Shown here piece by piece: positions 57,925 through 64,000 of a stretch of DNA of 64,000 bases. Origin of the DNA: Blastomussa wellsi (Eukaryota; Cnidaria; Anthozoa; Scleractinia; Plerogyridae); assembly GCA_947652115.1 (NCBI GenBank), contig OX393566.1:10210982-10274981 (forward strand). The letters run 5' to 3'. The position numbers and the translations under genes were made by a program. The notes beneath the pieces were generated by a model. That model saw only the letters and a program-made list of their open reading frames with translations, had not been told where the DNA came from and did not search any database. The number at the start of each line of letters is the position of its first letter. Position 1 is the stretch's first letter.

Positions 57925-58990
57925 CTTGAAGATCTGGATGTTGGTCTCCTATCATGCCACCATGGTGACATCCAAGAGAAGATACATAAACTTAATTACT
58001 TCACTCGCAAGTCAAATTGAAAGTGAATGTTGGGAAGACAAAGTTGTTGAGACTGAACACTACAAACAATCAACTGGTCACTGTCAACAACCAACGCTGG
58101 AAGAAGTTGACGAGAAAGTGGGAGGGATGGCCAGACTATCCAAGGCAAACCAGGCCATTCTCCATCCAGTCTGGAGATCAACTGAATTCAGCATGCGAAC
58201 TTAACTCAGAATTTTCTATATGTTCTACTGTATAGGAGTGAATGCTGGAAAGTGACCAAGGAGATTTCAAGGAAACTTGATGTCTTCCCGATTGAATGCC
58301 TTCGACGCGTTAAACGCATCTTTTGGCCAAACTAGATCAGCAACAAAGACCTGTTGACGTCATGTAATCTGGTACCACTCTCTTTTGTTGTGTGAGGCGC
58401 AGTGGCCTAATGGTTAGTGCGCTGGACTCTGGATCGGACGGTCCGGGTTCGAGTCCTGGCCGGGCCACTGCGTTGTGTTCTTGGGCAAGACACTTTACTC
58501 TCACAGTGCCTCTCTTCACCCAGGTGTATAAATGGGTACCGGCGAATTTACTGCTGGGGGGTAACCCTGCGATGGACTAGCATCCCATCCAGGGGGGAGT
58601 AGAAATACTCTCTGTCGCTTCATGCTACAGAAACCGGGATAAGCTCCGGCCTGATGGGTCACTAGGCCCGACTGCAGACTTACCTCTCTTTTGTTGTGTA
58701 AAAAAGAGGCGTGGAGAGCTAGATGGGTGGGACATGTCCTACGGACGAAAGGCGACGCGATGCAAAGGGTTGAGTTGCGATGGACACCGCAAGGGAGACG
58801 CAGCAGAGGGAGACCAAAGGTTGCTTGGCGAAGAACAATAGAAAAAGAACTGGGGGAGCGTGGACTCTCGAAACAGCAAGACGGCAGGCGAAGACCGGCA
58901 GACATGGAAAAGCCTTACGATAGCCCCATCTGCCAGCAGACACTCTTGGTCCTAAAGAAGAGACGTCCTATTGAGCGATTTACAATTTTA
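57925..58990 (+). pseudogene. LINE remnant, C-terminal half, interrupted by a SINE
   Basis: Fragments in different frames read in order: LLSCHHGDIQEKIHKL, VNVGKTKLLRLNTTNNQ, a KANQAILHPVWRST block, LYRSECWKVTKEISRKLD, ECLRRVKRIFWPN, ISNKDLLTS. After the SINE come RARWVGHVLR, WTPQGRRSRGRPKVAWRRTI and EKEL. This is the post-catalytic RT segment and C-terminal tail of a LINE family common in invertebrates. Frameshifts and stops make it inactive. Confidence 0.8.
58394..58683 (+). repeat. tRNA-derived SINE with perfect 16-bp target duplication
   Basis: The head has an A box (TGGCCTAATGG, 58403-58413) and a B box (GGTTCGAGTCC, 58446-58456). Then come the gtgttcttgggcaagacact core, a body with cacccaggtgtataaatggg and the catcccatccagggggga tail region. 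CTCTCTTTTGTTGTGT flanks it exactly (58378-58393, 58684-58699). It is inserted in a LINE C-terminal coding segment, between ISNKDLL and the GHVLR block. Confidence 0.93.
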
Positions 58991-59097
58991 ACTATGTCTG
59001 CATTTATATAAAATATAATTGGTCTTCAATCATTCTACGCTTGCACGAACTCGTATAGTAGCGGCTGATAATATCACAATGGCTCCACCAATCCGGA

Positions 59098-60080
59098 TTG
59101 TCGCATTTGCATCATTATAGTACTGTAGTAGAATTCTACCAAATATACGAAGAGCCGATACAGAAATACGGTATATATAGAAATACCGTTTTGAGCCCAG
59201 CACTGATTACAGATTTACGAAACGCTCTAGCGGCTGACTGTTGTAGGAATGCATCGCAGACAACTAACACCGCAGCATGCATCTGTAATAACTACTTCTT
59301 TAAAGATCCGGAAGCCAATTACTTTGAAGTAAGCATCGAAGAAAAGTGGAACCAGGTCAAGAAACTTTCCAAGCAAACATACCCTTTGAGTCAAGAGAAG
59401 ACATCACAAAGAATGATTAGTTTGCAGACCTTGTACTAAAACCCCAGAAGATGCATGAAGTAAAAAGTGCATTGAGCATGCTTTCTGAGAGCTAAACATA
59501 AATAAAAGTGCAGGGGCAGGTAAGGTAGTTCCTGGATGACTTGCAATTGGCAGCGACTCAGCAAATCTAACAAAAGACATTCCTGTCAAAACCGAAAGCA
59601 AGGCAAGGCAAACTGTGGGCCGATTACCCCTCTGAGATTTTAAATAAACCTGATCCGAAAAATCTCTCCTAACATTCCCAGTTTCAGAGAAACTGGATAT
59701 TAGCACAGATACTGCACCCACTCAGCAGAAGGTCATTCAGCTCATCGAGGCTCTAAAATATACCAAAGCCGTGAGTTCGCCTCTAACATACTTCTGTGTC
59801 CATTGCCAAGGGTTGAAAGCGCAGAATCATTTTTAAAATCCCTAAGAAAGAAAATCTGTCTAGGCGTTACCTTCATCTCGATAACAAGTAAGGTGTTCTG
59901 AAAAGTGATTATGCAGCGAATTGTGAAATAAGTGGTCTTAGACATGCCCAATGAGCAAGCAGAGTTCCAAAAGAGAGAGAACAACTGAGCACATGTTCAC
60001 TCTGGAAGAACATCCTGGAGCAGTGTAATGAGTGGAAGCAGGAGGATTATTTTCATACATTTTGTCGATTTTACGAGCAG
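59098..60080 (+). pseudogene. LINE remnant, endonuclease-RT linker and N-terminal RT part
   Basis: Readable pieces are the LRNALAAD...IEEKWNQVKKLSKQT linker, VGRLPLxI, KSLLTFPVSEKLDISTDT, PTQQKVIQLIEALK, MQRIV, QAEFQKRE, NILEQCNEWKQ and FVDF-like ends. This is the order found upstream of and inside the RT of the same LINE type as 57925-58990. Here the N-terminal half follows the C-terminal half, so these are two separate insertions or a rearranged element. Confidence 0.65.
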
Positions 60081-60250
60081 CATGGCTTAGACACACCGTG
60101 AGATTAGACTCATCAGCATATGCTGGCGCGTTTGATGAATCAAAGAAAGAGGAAACGACCAACAACAGCACAACAGGGGGAAAGGCGGACGGGGGAAGGA
60201 TGACATTTGATGAGTTGAAGAAAGCTGGCATTGTTTGGGTGTATATACAG

Positions 60251-60768
60251 CCCGGGGGGGGGGGGGGGGGGTACTCCCATATATGGGCTATATAGGTATG
60301 TGCCGCCCGATAGGGTATGGTTTTCGAGGTTCTCGATCCTTAAATAGGGTATCATTTTTGCTCCTTTTGGCAATGCGTTCCTGGCCTAGTCCTTAGATAG
60401 GGTATCTAAATTGTATTATCTAATACTAGAGTTTGCAAACGCCCGCCTAAACGAATGTTTTTTCAATTTTTGTGTTAACTTGACAGTACTGTAACCATTT
60501 TGCAACAGAGGTTTAATCGGTTTCATGATAGCCGTTTAGCGGGTAATAACACGCAACTCCTCCTCTCGCCACAAAAAGAAAAAAATAAAGTCTTCCTTTT
60601 ATGCTATTAATAATTTTGTTTTTTCCTTAAATAGGGTATTATTTTTCGGGTTCGGTCCTTAAATAGGGTATCAGTTTTCGCTTCCCCCACCCTTAAATAG
60701 GGTAAGGGTTCAGGACCCTGGGCGGCACACCCCTATCCAAAATTTCCGGGAGTACCCCCCCCCCCGGG
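60251..60768. mobile_element. hAT-type MITE with 8-bp target duplication
   Basis: ATATACAG flanks the element exactly (60243-60250, 60769-60776). The ends are inverted: cccggggg...gtactcccatat and (…ttccgggagtacccccccccccggg); tgtgccgccc pairs with gggcggcaca. The interior carries six copies of (c)cttaaatagggtat in tandem-like spacing on both sides of a unique centre. Confidence 0.85.
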
Positions 60769-61342
60769 ATATACAGGATATTCAGAATAGAGCATCCTGG
60801 AGAAACTTGTCGAGGTCTTATGAGCCAAATTAATGAAGGCAAAAGAGCAGTCTACATTTCTTTTTAGGCTGCTTAGTGCATTCCTTTTGCAAACACGGGG
60901 ATCCGCGAAAGACTACGTCGAGAAAACAATGGGGAGGCAATGTCTCCAAGACAAAAGTCACTTTCCATGTGCCCTTATTTGAAAAACATAATGATAAACA
61001 ATTATGGAACTTATGAGAAGGTGGAAAGTCTGTCATAAGTGTTCGTAAATATGCCAAGCTTACATTGTCAGTTGGTGTTAGCAACCACTCGGCTGCAGAA
61101 GAAATCGATGTAAACGCTCTTCCACTAGCTAATAGATAATAATACAAAGGAAACTGTATCCTATTTATCCATACTGAAAGGAAATACCCCAATGTGAAGA
61201 AAAAGAAATAAACGTTGGACCGTGCTAATATAGCGATTCTCACTTAGACAACAATCGCGGCCACAGAGGAACCCAATCGATGATTTCGATATTTTTCACA
61301 CCAGAGAAGAGGACAAGGCCAATACTAAAGAGGGTAATTCAA

Positions 61343-61511
61343 CTGGGTTGATAATGTCAATTGGCCACCGTAAAGAGATTCAAGAGCTGACGTTTCGAGC
61401 GTTAGCCCTTCGTAGGAGGGCTAACGCTAGAAACGTCAACTCTTGAATCTCTTTACGGTGGCCAATTGACATTATCAACCCAGTTGATAAAACCAAATTA
61501 TATTGTTATAC

Positions 61512-61556
<45 letters not shown>

Positions 61557-61558
61557 CT
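61343..61558 (+). mobile_element. Palindromic Penelope-derived element, third copy
   Basis: Left arm 61343-61407 (ctgggttgataatgtcaatt...) and right arm 61414-61492 are inverted copies. The tail then runs through caccgacgcagcaccacag to aaacttaccccc. The left arm is shorter than in the 36336 copy. Flanking ATTCAA (61337-61342, 61559-61564) may be a short target duplication. Confidence 0.75.
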
Positions 61559-61564
61559 ATTCAA

Positions 61565-63103
61565 TTATTGAAAAGGTCAGCCATCGGCAATATAGCTTGA
61601 GTGCGCAGTTTCTCCCACGCAAAAACCATTTGGGATCTTACAAATCCTAGATCCACCGCACAGTAAAGGTACGGCTGTAAGGGACACATGACAGACGATC
61701 ATCAGTCATCTGAATCACTGATTTAACCAAAAGAGGAGGGTCCTTGTCTGAAACTATTGTCTTAATTTTAGAGCAGGACACCTGAAAATTAGCCTTGCCA
61801 CCAGAGAGCAAATATCTCAGTCCCAGCCAACAGGCACACTGGTTTATATAAACTAAAATAAACATCTGTAACCACAGAAACACATTCAAGGAGAAAAAAT
61901 TGAATTGCGTACAACTCTTGTGGCGATATTCTCATGGCTGATAATCCCAAGTCAAAATATACATCCCTCGCTTGAGAATTTGAAAGAATACTCAGAACTG
62001 TTCACCCGGATCGTTTTTGATATAAGAATCAAATCTTTCCATTAGTTCTTTCTTATAAGTGTGCACTTATTTCTCAGTTTTATTGTGGCAATAAGATGAG
62101 ATGAGAAAATAAGAATATATATTTGTAAACATTGTTAAAATTGCATTTGGTCTTTTAATTCAAATCAGCTGGTAGTGGGCATCCTTTTGTACTTGAATAT
62201 CACCGGCCAACTTCTTTATTTAAATCACAATGGCATGGATATCGATCATCCTGTGCTACAAATCAACTAAAATGCAACAGACCTTATAGAGAAGTTAATT
62301 TTATTCCCACAATTAAATTTATTAGTTCTTGATGCTTTACCAATCGTTCACTAAGAATTCTCTACTCTTTTTAGCTTCAAGTTAAACTTCTTTTCAAAGG
62401 TTCACGAGGACAGTGATTTGTGTCAGCACAGCAGTACTGACCACTTAAATCAACCACTTCAATTCTTCTCTCATCAATATCTAAGAATATTCTTCATCGT
62501 CATTTAATTTGTGTATCTCTATGATAATTTTCCACGGAATCGGGAAGACGCAACTCGATAGTGTTAAAGTACTTACTTACAAATCAAAACCCGTTGGTTA
62601 CTAGCGGCTGAAAACTGGTTTTAACTCTCTAACACGTTTAATTTCGTATTTCATGAGTGATGCCGCTATATTGCACAACAAGCAAAAATGCAGATCTAAT
62701 TTTGTCATTTGAGCGAGGCAGCATACATCACCCTAAAGGGCCTAAAGATAATGACCCTACACAGAACGAAGCTCGAATGTAATTTTCTCATGTTATTTAT
62801 AGATAATTCACGCGAAAACGTCAATTAAATACGGAATTTAGCACCTACGAAAATGAAAAAACTTTACCAGCTTTTAAGGATTTTTGTTAAAGGAAAAAGA
62901 AACTTCTTTTTTTTTAAACAAATAATTTCAAAAAGGAAAATAATTCTTCAATTTTCGCACTTTTGTTTATACCCAAAATTGACATGTTAAATGAAGAAAA
63001 CATCTTTTTTTTCTAACATTTGACATTCTACCTGAGGGTATAATTATAATAAACGATAATTTTTCGGGAACAAATTGGAATTAAATTAAAATTACTGATA
63101 TGT
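61565..63103. other. Non-coding 3' flank of the MFSD6-like gene
   Basis: No exon or clear repeat is seen; the segment is AT-rich with short A/T runs. On the minus strand AATAAA overlaps the stop codon of the MFSD6-like gene at about 63101-63106, and further poly(A) signals could lie leftward. Confidence 0.4.
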
Positions 63104-64000
63104 TTATTTCTTTTCGTTAGATTTCTTTCCTGGTATACAAAGTACTTTGTAAATCCTCGGGCAGCATTCAGCTTCGTTGCTTTGTAACGGTGAATAGCCT
63201 GATAGAGTCATCCATATTGTCGCGCGTGGATTCAGAAATGGCATGAACAATGCCACAACAATCATCACCAGAAAATCAATGAGTGCAAAGTAGCGAAAAA
63301 ACGGGTCCGTACCGTAGTTGTGGATCAAAATGCCACCTATCAACTGACCAAGGCCTCTACCTAGACCATAGTACAATCCATGCAAGATGCCTTGCAATGT
63401 AGCGCCAACACGGGGAGGGGTACCAACGTAGGACGCCAGCGCGCACCATACAGATGCCGAGCACAGGCCACGGAGAAACTCGATGGGTAATACAAGCCAG
63501 GGATTTTCTATCGCGGAGAAGTAGTAGAACCTCAAAGCGTAAATTAGAAGACCAACTATGAGCATCTTTAGATGGCCAAAGCTTTCGAGGAAGTAGATTG
63601 AGCCGTAATACAACGCAATGTTCGATATGCAGTGCACTGCGACCAGCGCGCTAAACAGGGACGGAGAAGCGCCAAGCTCGACCAAGTGAACGAACAGAAA
63701 GGTCTCCGCTGATCCCAAGGCGACTCCTAGGAAAAGGGCCATGGCACCGAACAGCGAAAATTCCAGTTTGGTAAATATTTGTAGACCTTTAATCAGAGCA
63801 CACTTCTCGTTGACATACTTGTCTGCGTCTTGGAAGTTAAAGCGGGTTGAGACGAAAAGAGCAACAGCCATTAGAACAGCGTTCACATAGAAGAAAGGTC
63901 GGTAAATGTCAAATACGTCTTCTGGGCATATATCCATCTGTTTGCGGTACTGATGCTGAACTATAGAGCCAGTAATGAAAGCGGTTATCCCCCAGCCGAC
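63104..64000 (-). CDS. MFSD6: MFSD6-like major facilitator transporter, C-terminal half (start outside window)
   Basis: The frame is open from the right window edge (VGWGITAFITGSIV) through an internal methionine at 63937 to a stop at 63104-63106, 298 residues in view. Recurrent hydrophobic segments give about seven membrane helices. Family blocks are visible: GSAETFLFVHLVELGASPSL, ALRFYYFSAIENPWLVLPIE, EFLRGLCSASVWCALASYVG and GLGRGLGQLIGGILI. These match the second half of MFSD6/MFSD6-like proteins, membrane proteins of poorly defined substrate. No intron interrupts this part; full proteins have 12 helices, so the first half lies to the right. The methionine at 63937 is not the true start because homologous membrane sequence continues upstream of it. 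Confidence 0.88.
   Translation of the reverse strand, partial: VGWGITAFITGSIVQHQYRKQMDICPEDVFDIYRPFFYVNAVLMAVALFVSTRFNFQDADKYVNEKCALIKGLQIFTKLEFSLFGAMALFLGVALGSAETFLFVHLVELGASPSLFSALVAVHCISNIALYYGSIYFLESFGHLKMLIVGLLIYALRFYYFSAIENPWLVLPIEFLRGLCSASVWCALASYVGTPPRVGATLQGILHGLYYGLGRGLGQLIGGILIHNYGTDPFFRYFALIDFLVMIVVALFMPFLNPRATIWMTLSGYSPLQSNEAECCPRIYKVLCIPGKKSNEKK

Noticed and set aside
58394..58470. A functional tRNA gene
   Set aside because: A and B boxes are present, but the acceptor stem does not close cleanly and the sequence runs into a SINE body with flanking target duplication.
56581..63100. A kinase domain continuing the DDR-like receptor
   Set aside because: I looked for HRD, DFG and APE-like motifs in plus-strand frames and saw none; only LINE, SINE and MITE sequence is present.

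Overview
This window is nuclear DNA of an animal, most probably an anthozoan cnidarian such as a stony coral. Genes are split into short exons with GT-AG introns. Intergenic DNA is AT-rich and crowded with Penelope-like elements, LINE remnants, tRNA-derived SINEs and palindromic or terminal-inverted-repeat elements. The recognisable host proteins (a C2CD6/CATSPERT-like C2 protein, a discoidin-domain receptor relative, an MFSD6-like transporter) are metazoan. The organism assignment is inference; no species can be named from sequence alone.

Layout. 1-1506: a Penelope-like retroelement cut by the window edge, with one premature stop. 2770-3172: two genes start head to head about 250 bp apart, a PSMD3-like first exon on the minus strand and a 15-exon plus-strand gene running to 26816. 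That plus-strand gene reads as one 471-residue frame with every exon phase matching. It resembles C2CD6/CATSPERT, the C2-domain targeting subunit of the sperm CatSper calcium channel. Its introns hold a 31-bp minisatellite, a deep nest of transposons (7376-11864), several terminal-inverted-repeat elements and one GC-AG splice junction.

27000-50900 has no host gene that I can support. It holds a Ty3/gypsy 3' remnant with its LTR, a pogo/Tigger-type deletion element, a palindromic Penelope-derived insertion with a perfect 14-bp target duplication, a SINE and a LINE 3' end. 51007-56580 is an eight-exon gene for a 569-residue single-pass receptor. Its ectodomain is like a discoidin domain receptor, but it ends in a short cytoplasmic tail with no kinase and no tyrosine. 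57900-61560 is a graveyard of LINEs with a SINE inserted and a hAT-type element. 63104-64000 is the C-terminal half of an MFSD6-like transporter on the minus strand, cut by the window edge.

The genes are unrelated in function. The strongest novelty candidates are the kinase-less DDR-like receptor and the short palindromic Penelope-derived elements (three copies, two with perfect 13-14 bp target duplications) that carry a hammerhead-ribozyme-like core.
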